DNA of 64,000 nucleotides from JAKFYM01 sp964612065. Lineage in GTDB: Bacteria; Bdellovibrionota; UBA1018; CAIPTA01. Both the position numbers and the translations under genes were made by a program. The stretch covers positions 1 to 64,000 of the forward strand of contig CAZTCD010000005.1 of NCBI GenBank assembly GCA_964612065.1, given 5' to 3'. Within the stretch, counting starts at the first letter, position 1, and each line of letters starts with the position of its first letter. The notes below the pieces were generated by a model. It was not told where the DNA came from and ran no database searches. It saw nothing but the letters and a program-made list of their open reading frames with translations. Shown here piece after piece: positions 46,672-55,229 of the stretch.

Positions 46672-48492
46672 ATGAGTTCCGACAGCTCCCACCTCCAGCG
46701 CATTTCCCAGGCTCTTTCCGCGGCGGGAATGGGAGTGTGGGATTGGGACATCCGCAAAGACGAGCTCGTGCTCGACGCCTACCTATTTGATCTCTATGGC
46801 CTGGAACGGGAGAAGTTCCGTGGCAAGATCGCCGATTGGCGCTCCATTCTTCATCCCAAAAGCAGCGATTGGGCCGAAGGCGAGCTCGGCCGCCTCATGC
46901 AGGAAAGCGACGAGTTCAGTACCTCCTATCAGATCCAGCGCCCCATCGACGGCCGCGAGGCCTGGCTCGGTACCGCCGGAAGAGTGATCCGGGACGAAAA
47001 AGGCGAACCGGCGCGAATGATCGGCATCAGCTGGGACCGCACCAAACAGGTGAAGCTGGAGAAGAGCGTGGGCCGCGCCTACGAATTCATCAAAGGAATT
47101 CTGAACTCCATCTCCGATCCCATTTTCGTGAAGAACAAAGACCACCGCTGGGTGTTCTTCAACGATGCTTTTGCTGAACTGATCGGATCGGAGCGCGACG
47201 AGCTGCTTGGAAAGTCAGATTTCGACTTTTTCCCAAAAGAGGTGGCGGAACACTTCTGGAAGATCGATGATCAGGTGTTCAGCGAAAAGCGCGAGATTGA
47301 AGTCGAGGAGCCGGCCCCCACCAAAGAAGGCTATATGCGCTACCTTCTCACCAAAAAGCGCCCGATCTATGACCTTGAAACCGACGAGCATATGCTTCTG
47401 GGCGTGATTCGCGATATCACCCAGCGCCGCCGCTCGGAAATGGAGCTGCGTAACCTCCACCAGCTCGTGGAGTCATCGAACGATATCTTCGCCGTCTTCA
47501 ATCTTGACTGCACCGCTGAATACTCCAATAGCCGGGCGAGAGAAACCTTCGGTCTCACGCCCGGAGGAAAAAGCATCCGCGAGATCATGTCGCCCGCTCA
47601 CCTCGAAACTCTGATGAAAGTGGGTTGCGCCAGAGCCAAATCCGGCAGCCACTGGCAGGGCCAGCTCGACTTTTATTCCCTCGAGGAGGGAGCGATCCCT
47701 GTGGCAGTTTCCCTGTTCGGCATCGTGGAAAGCGACAACCAGGTGAAATCGCTCGCCCTCATCGGCAAAGACATGCGCGAACAGGTCAAAGCCCAGCGCC
47801 TGCTGATGGAGCAGTCGAAGATGGCGGCCTTGGGCCAGCTCGCGGGCGGCATTGCCCATGAGATCAATAACCCACTCGCGGCTGTGAGAGGCCGCCTTTA
47901 TCTCCTGCGCCTGGCGCTCGAAGATCCATCAAAATCCGTGGACCCCAAAACCCTGCTCGACGAAATCTTGGGCATGGACAGGCTCACGGTGCGGATTTCC
48001 GAGATCGTAAACGCTCTCAAGGTGTTCTCGCGTAAAGACCCCTCCCCCGATCTGGCCCGCGTGCCTCTGGGCGAAGTGGTGCGGGAAGTGGTGAGCGTAA
48101 GCTCGGAAAAGCTGCGCACCTGCGAGGCAGAGGTGGAACTGAAAATTCCTCAAGACCTATTCGTGCAGGCGCGGCGAGTGGATCTCATGCAGATTCTCGT
48201 GAACCTGCTGAACAATTCCTGTGATGCGATTTCCCTGCTGAAGGAGCGCTGGATCAAGATCGAGGCCCGCTCCGTGAGCAATTCCGTCGAGCTCACTGTT
48301 ACGGATTCTGGGCGTGGCATTCCTGATGCGATAGTGAAGCGGATGATGGAACCCTTCTTCACCACCAAAGACGTGGGCCAGGGCACCGGCCTGGGCCTGA
48401 GCATTTCCCGCTCCCTCGCCGAGAACATGGGCGGAAGCCTCGATTACGATTCAAGCTCGGCTCATACGAGATTCGTGCTCAGGCTGATCTGA
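46672..48492 (+). CDS. PAS-domain sensor histidine kinase
   Basis: About 606 residues. Three PAS-like modules span roughly 1-130, 135-260 and 265-375; the second closes with GVIRDITQRRR. HisKA has phospho-accepting His396 in GGIAHEINNPLAAV. The HATPase has LVNLLNNSCDAI (N box), VTDSGRGIP (G1) and TGLGLSISRSL (G2). There is no transmembrane helix, so it is a cytoplasmic sensor. No response regulator lies nearby, so its partner is elsewhere. The start is uncertain: ATG 46672 has no strong ribosome-binding site, and upstream in-frame codons are repeat DNA. Confidence 0.93.
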   Translation: MSSDSSHLQRISQALSAAGMGVWDWDIRKDELVLDAYLFDLYGLEREKFRGKIADWRSILHPKSSDWAEGELGRLMQESDEFSTSYQIQRPIDGREAWLGTAGRVIRDEKGEPARMIGISWDRTKQVKLEKSVGRAYEFIKGILNSISDPIFVKNKDHRWVFFNDAFAELIGSERDELLGKSDFDFFPKEVAEHFWKIDDQVFSEKREIEVEEPAPTKEGYMRYLLTKKRPIYDLETDEHMLLGVIRDITQRRRSEMELRNLHQLVESSNDIFAVFNLDCTAEYSNSRARETFGLTPGGKSIREIMSPAHLETLMKVGCARAKSGSHWQGQLDFYSLEEGAIPVAVSLFGIVESDNQVKSLALIGKDMREQVKAQRLLMEQSKMAALGQLAGGIAHEINNPLAAVRGRLYLLRLALEDPSKSVDPKTLLDEILGMDRLTVRISEIVNALKVFSRKDPSPDLARVPLGEVVREVVSVSSEKLRTCEAEVELKIPQDLFVQARRVDLMQILVNLLNNSCDAISLLKERWIKIEARSVSNSVELTVTDSGRGIPDAIVKRMMEPFFTTKDVGQGTGLGLSISRSLAENMGGSLDYDSSSAHTRFVLRLI

Positions 48493-48497
48493 CCAGA

Positions 48498-48550
48498 GGC
48501 GCTTTTTCTCAAGCGCTCTTCTCAGGCGCTCTTCTCAGGCGCTCTTCTTA
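48498..48550. repeat. 13-14 bp tandem repeat between convergent stops
   Basis: GGCGCTTTTTCTCA, AGCGCTCTTCTCA, GGCGCTCTTCTCA and GGCGCTCTTCTTA lie head to tail from 48498 to 48550. The last unit encodes the final residues KKSA of CpaF, and its stop is at 48535-48537; the rest fills the gap to the histidine-kinase stop at 48492. It looks like duplication of the gene's own terminal codons. Confidence 0.85.
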
Positions 48551-49923
48551 GCGGCCGCGGCCGCCTTCTGCTTCTGCACCAGATAGGCGTGGTAGTCCTT
48601 GTAGCTCATGCCGGCTTTGGTGGCGGCGTCCATAAGCTGCTTCTGCTGGGCGGGCGGAAGGTGCGCGAAGGGGTTGGGCTGAGCCGGCGCTCCGGCGGGC
48701 TGAGCGGGAGCGCCCTGGCCCGGAGCCTGTCCCTGAGCCTGGGGCGAGGCAGGCGCCACGCCATTTTTGGCGTTCAGCTCGGCCGTTGCCTTGTCGAGCA
48801 GATCTTTGGGCGTGGGCTTCTTCGAGCTGGCCTTGGCAAACTTCTTCACGTCGTAGTGGAGGCCGTTCACTTCGATCTCCTCGAAGAAGGTGGGGATATT
48901 CCCGCAAGGCTGCATGTCGCCGTAGATCTTGTGGGTTTCCTTGTCGAGTCCGGTCTGCACGAACTTGAAAATGTCCTGCGTCTGGTATTTGCCGGTATCG
49001 TCCACGCCGAGCACTTCCGAGATATGCGTGATTTTGCGGGAACCGTCGTGGAGGCGCTTGGCCTGCACCACGATATGCACGGCGCTCGAGATCTGGCGCC
49101 TCAAAGCCGCGAGAGGAATCGAGGAGTCGCCCATGGAGGCGAGGGTTTCGAGGCGCACGAGCGCGTCCATCGGAGAGTTGGCGTGCGTAGTGCCCATGGA
49201 GCCGCCGTGGCCCGTGTTCATCACGGTGATCAAATCAAGAGCCTCCCCGGCGCGCACCTCACCCACGATGATGCGGTCGGGCCGCAAACGCATCGCGGAT
49301 TTCACAAGGTCACGGATCGTGAGCGCGCCCTTGCCCTCGTGATCGGCGGCTTTGGTCTCGAAGGAAACCACGTGATCGGCCTGGATCTGGAGCTCGGAGG
49401 CGTCTTCCACGATCATCAGGCGCTCTTCTTTGGGAAGCAGGCCACCCAGGAGATTGAGGAAGGTGGTTTTACCAGAGCCCGTGCCTCCACTCACGATGAT
49501 GTTCTTGGCGAGCGCCACGCATACAGTGAGAAATTCCGCGCCGGCGGGAGAGATCGAGCCGAAGCCGATGAGTTTTTCGAACGTGAGATCGGCGGCTTTC
49601 GCGAACTTACGAATCGCCACGGTGGTGCCCTTGCGCGCGCTCGGGGGGAGCACGGCGTGGATACGCGAGCCGTTGGGGAGGCGGGCATCGAGGGTGGGGT
49701 GCTGGCTGTCTACCTGGCGCTTTACGAATTGGGCGATATTGCGCACGGCTGCTTGCAGGGAAGTTTCGTCGGTAAAGCTTACCGGCACGCGAGTAAGGCG
49801 CCCTTTTTTCTCCACCCAGATCTCGGTGGGGCCGTTGATGAGAATCTCGGTCACGGATTCGTCATCAAGGTATTCCTTGATGGGATGAAGGAATGTGGCT
49901 ATGGACTGGTCAAAAACACCCAC
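48535..49923 (-). CDS. CpaF/TadA-type secretion ATPase
   Basis: 462 residues from GTG 49923. Walker A GGTGSGKT (146-153), Asp box IVEDASE (171-177), Walker B RIIVGEVRAGEA and His box GHGGSMGTTHANS show a type II/IV secretion ATPase of the CpaF class. It powers Flp/Tad pilus assembly. No other tad/cpa genes are next to it. The last 80 or so residues are a Pro/Ala/Gln-rich extension ending in a short helical DYHAYLVQKQKAAA. A cupredoxin-like gene is upstream on the same strand, 68 bases away. Confidence 0.9.
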   Translation of the reverse strand: MGVFDQSIATFLHPIKEYLDDESVTEILINGPTEIWVEKKGRLTRVPVSFTDETSLQAAVRNIAQFVKRQVDSQHPTLDARLPNGSRIHAVLPPSARKGTTVAIRKFAKAADLTFEKLIGFGSISPAGAEFLTVCVALAKNIIVSGGTGSGKTTFLNLLGGLLPKEERLMIVEDASELQIQADHVVSFETKAADHEGKGALTIRDLVKSAMRLRPDRIIVGEVRAGEALDLITVMNTGHGGSMGTTHANSPMDALVRLETLASMGDSSIPLAALRRQISSAVHIVVQAKRLHDGSRKITHISEVLGVDDTGKYQTQDIFKFVQTGLDKETHKIYGDMQPCGNIPTFFEEIEVNGLHYDVKKFAKASSKKPTPKDLLDKATAELNAKNGVAPASPQAQGQAPGQGAPAQPAGAPAQPNPFAHLPPAQQKQLMDAATKAGMSYKDYHAYLVQKQKAAAAAKKSA

Positions 49924-49991
49924 TGAAAAAATCCTCTTCTAAGCTGGCCCCAGTTGCGGGCTGGTCTCATCTAGGTCACGGCCCAATCGGC

Positions 49992-50429
49992 CTAATCACG
50001 CACGATCAGCGCACCCTTGATCTCGGAAACCGGACAGTAAAATTTGTATTCCCCCACTCGGGTGGGAAGGAAATTCACCTGATCCACCTGCTGGATGGAA
50101 ACGCCTTTGCGGATCTGGAAGTCGTCCATGATGAAGCAAAGCTTCGAGGGCGAGGCCGAGGTGAGAAAGAGATGCACGGGAATGTTTTTCCGCACATAGA
50201 TCTTCTGCGGGTGAAAGCCCGTGTCGGTGGCGATCACGGAAACTTCCTGCACGCCATGCTTGTAAACTTCTTCTGGGCTCACGGCCTCTTCTCGGATCTG
50301 CTGCACACTTCCGTTCGGGGCGTAGAGGCTCTTCTTCTTCGGGATCCGCGCGTAGGGCGAGGTGTCCGGAGCGGCTCCGGCGAGAAGCACGAAGGCCAGG
50401 GCAGCCAGCAGAAATCTTTGGGTTTTCAT
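49992..50429 (-). CDS. exported cupredoxin-like protein
   Basis: GGGAGG 4 bases upstream supports ATG 50429 (145 residues, leader FLLAALAFVLLAGAA). The domain has the cupredoxin strand order: GFHPQKIYVRKNIPVHLFLT, a Cys in PSKLCFIMDDF (Cys98) and a second in KFYCPVSEIKGALIVRD (Cys132). Two Cys with few His suggest either a CuA/Cu(I) site or a degenerate one. The CpaF gene follows in the same direction after 68 bases; co-expression is possible. Confidence 0.75.
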   Translation of the reverse strand: MKTQRFLLAALAFVLLAGAAPDTSPYARIPKKKSLYAPNGSVQQIREEAVSPEEVYKHGVQEVSVIATDTGFHPQKIYVRKNIPVHLFLTSASPSKLCFIMDDFQIRKGVSIQQVDQVNFLPTRVGEYKFYCPVSEIKGALIVRD

Positions 50430-50639
50430 ATTTCCTCCCATCTAGCGTATCGGCGGGGAGAGGTGGGGAGATGAGGGATTAGGGGTGAAAAGCGGCGAAT
50501 TCGGGGGATTTTCCGCTGTTTTATCCATGCCCTACACGGGAAATTCCGGAGCAAAGAGGTCTTGAAACCGGCCGCCAGCCCTATTATATTACCGCCGGAC
50601 CTCTTAACCCCCCTGCCGACCCTGGAGAAACGGAAAACC

Positions 50640-51053
50640 GTGCGCTTCCTTCTTCTTTTGCCCCTAGCCCTTCTTACCGCTCTCACTTCTCTTTCCACCG
50701 CTTCCGCCAGCCCCCAGGCTTGCATGAACCACGTGCGCGCCAAGTATATGGCCTGCCAGGTGAAGTGCGATTCTATGGGCGACGAAGCCGGCCGCATTGA
50801 TTGTGTGCGCGGCTGCCATATCGAATACTCCATCGGACAGCGCGAATGCCAGAAGCGGGACTGGGCCATGGTAAGCGGCGCTTCGGCTACCGGCCTAGAG
50901 CTCACCTCCGACGCCTCCTACTCTGCCAACTGGAACGAAGACGGCGGCTGCAAGCTCATCAAGAGCAATCACGACGGCCGCACCCGCGCCCTGTGCATGG
51001 GCGACGGCACCATCTATGAAACCTGGGGCCAGTGCCGCACCTACTGCCGGTAA
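50640..51053 (+). CDS. exported cysteine-rich protein of unknown function
   Basis: The GTG at 50640 opens the signal peptide RFLLLLPLALLTALTSLSTASA, giving 137 residues with ten cysteines. The pattern ACMNHVRAKYMACQVKC followed by IDCVRGCHIEYS and REC has CX3C/CX10C-like helix-hairpin spacing, as in coiled-coil-helix proteins. Four more cysteines follow near the C-terminus. All probably pair in the periplasm. It is divergent from the cupredoxin gene. Family not recognised. Confidence 0.65.
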   Translation: MRFLLLLPLALLTALTSLSTASASPQACMNHVRAKYMACQVKCDSMGDEAGRIDCVRGCHIEYSIGQRECQKRDWAMVSGASATGLELTSDASYSANWNEDGGCKLIKSNHDGRTRALCMGDGTIYETWGQCRTYCR

Positions 51054-51182
51054 TTCATTATTATTTAATTGAGCAGCCCCCCCCCCCCCAAAAAACACGC
51101 GCCGACCATCACGGCCGATCGCGAATTGGCCTTATTGCGGGGGCGGCCTCGGCACCGGCGATCACATATTCTTAAACTCAAA

Positions 51183-51226
51183 GTTAACGCAGTGAGACCT
51201 CTGCGCAGAGGACTTGCTGCGTTAAC
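51183..51226. repeat. palindromic element, copy 2
   Basis: Arms GTTAACGCAG (51183-51192) and CTGCGTTAAC (51217-51226) are perfect inverses around a central CCTCTGCGCAGAGG palindrome (51198-51211). The core recurs at 29126-29139. The arms suggest a cruciform or a recombinase/transposase-recognised element. Confidence 0.8.
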
Positions 51227-51297
51227 GATCGCTGGATCTCTTTGCAGGGAAAGATCGAGTTCAACGCGCGCCAAAGCAATCGCTCTCGTTGCTGTTC

Positions 51298-51339
51298 TGT
51301 GATCTTTGCTCCGTGATCTTTGCTCCGTGATCTTTAGTC
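51298..51339. repeat. 14-bp tandem repeat, three copies
   Basis: TGTGATCTTTGCTC, CGTGATCTTTGCTC and CGTGATCTTTAGTC follow one another from 51298 to 51339. They lie between the palindromic element and the minisatellite in a gene-free stretch. Confidence 0.85.
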
Positions 51340-51409
51340 TGTGGCCCTTAGCTAGTGAGAGAGCTTTATCACAGCTCGAGAGCTGCCCAGTGGACTACCT
51401 GCATTATTC

Positions 51410-51558
51410 GCCCACGCCCATGCCCGCACTCATGCCCACGCCCATGCCCGCACTCATGCCCGCACCCATGCCCGCACTCATGCCCGCACCCATGCCCGCA
51501 CCCACGCCAACACCCACGCCAACACCCACGCCCGCGCCAACGCCCACGCCCACGCCCG
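51410..51558. repeat. 12-bp minisatellite abutting a stop codon
   Basis: About 149 bases of CATGCCCGCACT/CACGCCCATGCC-type units with a 6-base subunit CACGCC, mostly G-free on the plus strand. It ends exactly at the stop codon of the pilin-like gene (TAA at 51559-51561 on the minus strand). On the minus strand it reads as repeated GGGCGT and GGGCAT, G-quadruplex-prone in the 3' untranslated RNA. Confidence 0.9.
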
Positions 51559-52578
51559 TTAAAACCGATTCCCCTCACCCAGAGGACGCCCCGTGGAGTC
51601 ACAGGGCGGAGCCATCACAGCCTCCACCTGAATCCATTGCCCCTCGTTCGAGGCAGGCAGCCGATCCGCTCCCTGCTTTGCCGTGCACTGGAACACAAAT
51701 ACGTCCTGCTGGTTGCCCACCTGGCAGCTCATCGCCGGCACCGTAACCTGCCCGCGGTCCTGCGAAAGCCAGAGCACCGGATAGTACTGCCCCTGCACCA
51801 CGATCTGGGCCGGGCACTCGTAAATCGGGCGCTCCACCGGATCCGGCGCCCGCGCCTCCCGGGGATCAGGCTCCTCGCCTCCGCCAGGGCTCTTGATCTG
51901 CGGCGGCTGGTTGCCCGCCAGCCTCCTCTCGCCTGATTGCCTTTCCGCCACCTGCGAGGGAGTGAGGCACTCGGTTTGCGCCCACACACCACCTCCGCGT
52001 TCACACCGGGCAGCCGCGGATAACGCGATCTGCGGAGTAAATAAAGCTTCTTTTGTCCAGACCAGCGGCGAAGCCTTCTCCACCATCGGAGCAAGGGTTA
52101 CTTTCGCTTTCACCCGGATACTCTTCGTATTCTCGCAACGAGCCCCCGCGCATACCGGCTCCCAATCCGTTTCCACCCTCAACGGGCAGGCAGAACTTGG
52201 AAAACCACGGCAAGGAGCGCCGAAGGAGTCCACGCCTGCCGATCTTTCGAGATGGGAAAGCGGGCGCTTGCTCTGGCTCGCATCGTAAAGCAGGAAGCCC
52301 CCGCCCTTGCCCGCGCACTCCCCAGTGCTTTCAAAAAGACAGGCGAAGGAGGAGTGATTGCGCTCGAGGCTATCCTGCACGTTGCGGGAGTCCTTCAGCG
52401 CCCGGTCGAGAGCTGCCACAGCTTCGTCATAAGCCACACGGGCTTCTTCCGCCGCGCGGTTTCCGCGATCGCTCTCCGAAGGCGAAAGCAAAAAGATCCC
52501 GCCGCCCACCAGGCTGAGCAGAAAGAGCCCCGCCATGAGCAGCAGAATCACGTTACCGGATTGCCCGCGCTTATCCAT
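51559..52578 (-). CDS. pilin-like single-span membrane protein
   Basis: 339 residues. The N-terminus MDKRGQSGNVILLLMAGLFL has a very short basic leader and then a hydrophobic helix (ILLLMAGLFLLSLVGGGIFLL), a shape seen in Tad-type or pseudopilin-like proteins, although the usual Glu after the cleavage site is absent. A helical stem (EEARVAYDEAVAALDRALKDSR) is followed by a Cys-rich globular part (five or more pairs). A minor pilin or an envelope protein are both possible; the nearest secretion gene is cpaF at 48535. Confidence 0.6.
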   Translation of the reverse strand: MDKRGQSGNVILLLMAGLFLLSLVGGGIFLLSPSESDRGNRAAEEARVAYDEAVAALDRALKDSRNVQDSLERNHSSFACLFESTGECAGKGGGFLLYDASQSKRPLSHLERSAGVDSFGAPCRGFPSSACPLRVETDWEPVCAGARCENTKSIRVKAKVTLAPMVEKASPLVWTKEALFTPQIALSAAARCERGGGVWAQTECLTPSQVAERQSGERRLAGNQPPQIKSPGGGEEPDPREARAPDPVERPIYECPAQIVVQGQYYPVLWLSQDRGQVTVPAMSCQVGNQQDVFVFQCTAKQGADRLPASNEGQWIQVEAVMAPPCDSTGRPLGEGNRF

Positions 52579-52657
52579 GCCGGCCTATCGGAGGGAACCA
52601 ACAAATTCTATAGAGAAAAGCGATCAAGGGATCGCCCGGTGATCCGATAGGAACGGT

Positions 52658-53758
52658 ATGAAAACCATTATCTTATCGCTCCTCCTCCCCCTTTCCTCGT
52701 TCTCCTCCGCACCTGCCTCTGCCGCCTCTGCCGCCTCTGCCGCCTCACCTGCCTCTGCCGCCTTCGACCACGAGAATCCGTCCGCTGTCCGCGCAGAGAT
52801 CGAGCGCCTCAAAGCCAGCCTCAGCGATCTCGACACCAGGATGAACGAGCTGAAAGACCGCTACCCAGCCAGAGCCGGCATGCCCGAAGTGGAGCGCGAA
52901 CTTCTCGACCAATGGGCCCGCATGCATGATCACGAAAGCCGCCGCCTTTCCTACCGGAAGCTCGAAGCCTCCCGCCTGGAAAAAACACAACGATCCCTGG
53001 CCTCGGTAAAGAACGCCCGCCGCCCTGCCGCGGAAAAAGCCATGGAACACCTCAATGGCACCTGCCCCTTCGTGAACGACACCCTCATCCGTGCCGCCGG
53101 CCTCCGGGAAGGCGGTGTGCGCTGGAAGGAGAATGGCCGCCTCGATCTCAAGAGCTCGATCCCCGCGATCACCGACAACCAATCGCAGAACTTCGTGCTC
53201 GTGGGCGACGCCTTCGCCTTCGGACGCAGCAACAAAAAAGTGCGCACCCACGTGCGGCTCGAATTCGGCGAGGAAGGCAAGCTCGCAAAACTGAAAATCG
53301 AACAGGATAGCGCCGGCGCAAGATGGGCGCAGCACATGACTTACGATTGGAAAGGCCCCCAATGCGAGGTGGAGCGAGTGAGCGTGAGCTCTCCCGAGCT
53401 CGGAGGCAAAGAAGGGGTTTCCTACGACCGTGAAATCTGCCGCGCCCTCGACTCCAAGGGTCTCCTCGATCAGGCTAAGATCGAAGAGTGCACGGATTTC
53501 AGCGACGGAATCGGAAACACGATAGAGAAAGTGAGCCGCAACTGGAGTCCCTCGAAAACCTTCGCGCTCTTCACCACGGATCCGGGCGGGCGCACCCGCC
53601 TGCAGCCCTGGACCCGAAAGGCCCACCTTTCCGTGAACGCCTCGATCGCGCGGGATTGCCTGTATCACCTGAAAAGCAGAAGCGGAGCAGGGCTTTCCGG
53701 AGAGCGAGCCGAAGGAAAAGCGCCCGAAAGCACTGGCGAAGTTTCCACCGCCAGATAG
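52658..53758 (+). CDS. exported protein of unknown function
   Basis: 366 residues starting with ATG 52658 (AGGAACGGT upstream). The signal region ends in an Ala/Ser repeat (SAASAASAASPASAA), coded by repeated GCCTCTGCC. Then comes a coiled-coil-like helix (AEIERLKASLSDLDTRMNEL), a beta-rich domain with cysteines (NGTCPF, PQCEVER, EICRAL, EECTDF), and a Lys/Ser-rich tail. No recognised family; secreted or periplasmic. Confidence 0.6.
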   Translation: MKTIILSLLLPLSSFSSAPASAASAASAASPASAAFDHENPSAVRAEIERLKASLSDLDTRMNELKDRYPARAGMPEVERELLDQWARMHDHESRRLSYRKLEASRLEKTQRSLASVKNARRPAAEKAMEHLNGTCPFVNDTLIRAAGLREGGVRWKENGRLDLKSSIPAITDNQSQNFVLVGDAFAFGRSNKKVRTHVRLEFGEEGKLAKLKIEQDSAGARWAQHMTYDWKGPQCEVERVSVSSPELGGKEGVSYDREICRALDSKGLLDQAKIEECTDFSDGIGNTIEKVSRNWSPSKTFALFTTDPGGRTRLQPWTRKAHLSVNASIARDCLYHLKSRSGAGLSGERAEGKAPESTGEVSTAR

Positions 53759-53842
53759 AAGACCAGCAGAAACCGGATCGCCTGCATTCTTAGCCCGGCT
53801 TTTTCCTGGCGGATCCATGCCACCGGAAGTAGAAAAGCAGCG

Positions 53843-54406
53843 ATGCCCAAGTCGCTGCTTTTTCTTTTTCTCGCCGCCTCGCCTGCCCTCGCCTCGCCTT
53901 CTCTCGATGGCGTCTGGCGGCAGGATTGCCAACGCTCCTACCAGCGCGAGGAAAGAATTTCCGGAAGCCACGCCACGTTTGTGGAAACCAATTTCCGGGA
54001 CCGGTCCTGCACCCATCCCTCTGTGAAAGTAGAAAGCCGCGGTCTGCTCTTTCTCGGACGGAACGTGATCTTTCCGATCGGAGCCTCGGAGCTCGATTTC
54101 CTTTTCGTGGGAGTGCGCCTTACGCCCCTGGATGCAGAGGCCGCCGCCTTTTACGAGTCCATCCAGCTCTGCGGGCTAAAGGGGTGGAACACAGGCGAAG
54201 CCAAAGAAATCGGCAGCCTGCTCTGCGATTTTTTCGGGCAGAAAATCACCTTCGGCGTGCCGGCACCGGGCACTAGAAAATTCGGCGTGGTGAGAGCCCT
54301 GGCGGAGGAGCTCTATTTCGGCCGCCTTAGCCCCGAGCGCGACGGAAGCACGCCCGAAAGGCGCCCGCTGGAGCTCGATCCCTCTCCCTACCGGAGAGTG
54401 CCCTAG
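53843..54406 (+). CDS. small exported protein of unknown function
   Basis: 187 residues with signal peptide (KSLLFLFLAASPALA|SP). The mature part LDGVWRQDCQRSYQRE opens like a small beta-barrel, with several beta strands (FVETNFRDRSC, RLTPLDAEA) and four cysteines. It is in line with the preceding exported protein (85 bases upstream). It may be a lipocalin-like or META-domain-like fold, but the evidence is weak. Function unknown. Confidence 0.55.
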   Translation: MPKSLLFLFLAASPALASPSLDGVWRQDCQRSYQREERISGSHATFVETNFRDRSCTHPSVKVESRGLLFLGRNVIFPIGASELDFLFVGVRLTPLDAEAAAFYESIQLCGLKGWNTGEAKEIGSLLCDFFGQKITFGVPAPGTRKFGVVRALAEELYFGRLSPERDGSTPERRPLELDPSPYRRVP

Positions 54407-54441
54407 CTAACGATCTTTCGCCGCCATTTAGTGCCGGGCCA

Positions 54442-55227
54442 TCAGTGGCCCACCGCCAGCTCCACCGAGCCCAAACCATGAAAGCTCGCCCTCACCCACG
54501 ATCCCTTCGTGAACGGGATCGCCGCCGTGGCCGCGCCTGCCAGCACCACCGAGCCTGCAGGAAGAGTTTTCTCCTCGGAATCAAGCAGCGCCACGAGGGC
54601 CGCGAGCGAGCGCCCGGGATGCCCCAGGATTGCCGCCGAAGATCCGAACTGCATCGGCTTTCCGTCGAGCTCCATCACGATGCCGAGATTGCCCAGATCC
54701 AGGGCCGAAGGCTTGCGCATCAGCCCGCCAAGCACAAAGCCCGAAGAGGAGCCGTTATCGGCCACCACATCGGGAAGCGCGAATTCGAAATTCTTGAAGC
54801 GAGAGTCGATCACTTCCAAAGCGCCGCACACACCGTCCACGGCCGCCATGGCTTCCGCCACGGAAGGTTTGCCTTTCAATTCTTTCTTCAGCAGGAAAGC
54901 GATCTCGGGTTCCGCCTTGGGATGGATCCTTCCCACCATCGAAATCTCTTCTCCGTCGGTGATGCGCATCGCGCTCGTAAGAAAGCCGAAGATCGGCTCG
55001 TGCACACCCATCTGCTGCATTTTCGGCTTCGAGGTGAGACCCATTTTGCGGCCCACCAACACTTCTTTGGCAGCAAGGTGGCGACCGAGAAGATTGCGCT
55101 GCACCTCGTAGGCATCAGCGAGCGTGAATCCCGCGTTGCGCTCGGTAATCTTGCCCAGAGGGCGCGCCAAGGATTTCGCCTCGTAAAGCTCCTTCGCGAT
55201 CTGGCTATGATCAATATGATAGTCCAT
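54442..55227 (-). CDS. 2-keto-4-pentenoate hydratase/4-oxalocrotonate decarboxylase family enzyme (second copy)
   Basis: 261 residues from ATG 55227 (GGGAGG and GAGG precede it). VGRKMGLTSKPKMQQMGVHEPIFG is the family hallmark, with Mg ligands expected in PEIAFLLKKEL (Glu) and in ALEVIDSRF (Glu and Asp). It starts 3 bases after the upstream paralogue. The two probably correspond to a decarboxylase and hydratase that form a complex, as DmpH with DmpE. It would act late in an aromatic meta-cleavage or 2-aminomuconate pathway. Confidence 0.85.
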   Translation of the reverse strand: MDYHIDHSQIAKELYEAKSLARPLGKITERNAGFTLADAYEVQRNLLGRHLAAKEVLVGRKMGLTSKPKMQQMGVHEPIFGFLTSAMRITDGEEISMVGRIHPKAEPEIAFLLKKELKGKPSVAEAMAAVDGVCGALEVIDSRFKNFEFALPDVVADNGSSSGFVLGGLMRKPSALDLGNLGIVMELDGKPMQFGSSAAILGHPGRSLAALVALLDSEEKTLPAGSVVLAGAATAAIPFTKGSWVRASFHGLGSVELAVGH

Positions 55228-55229
55228 CC

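Larger units (their letters stand above)
51054..51558. other. 505-base intergenic region made largely of repeats
   Basis: It contains a run of ten C near 51080, a palindromic element (51183-51226), a 14-bp triplicate (51298-51339) and a long minisatellite (51410-51558). No coding gene is supported; the plus-strand frame 51306-51746 merely translates the minisatellite. It separates two genes that converge here (50640-51053 plus and 51559-52578 minus). Confidence 0.75.

Noticed and set aside
48589..49926. Plus-strand frame of 445 residues over cpaF
   Set aside because: Antisense to a gene with all CpaF motifs.
51410..51558. Possible CRISPR array
   Set aside because: Units are 6-12 bp, contiguous and without spacers; no cas genes are nearby.
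51306..51746. Proline-rich plus-strand frame (146 residues)
   Set aside because: It is a translation of the minisatellite and runs into antisense of the pilin-like gene.
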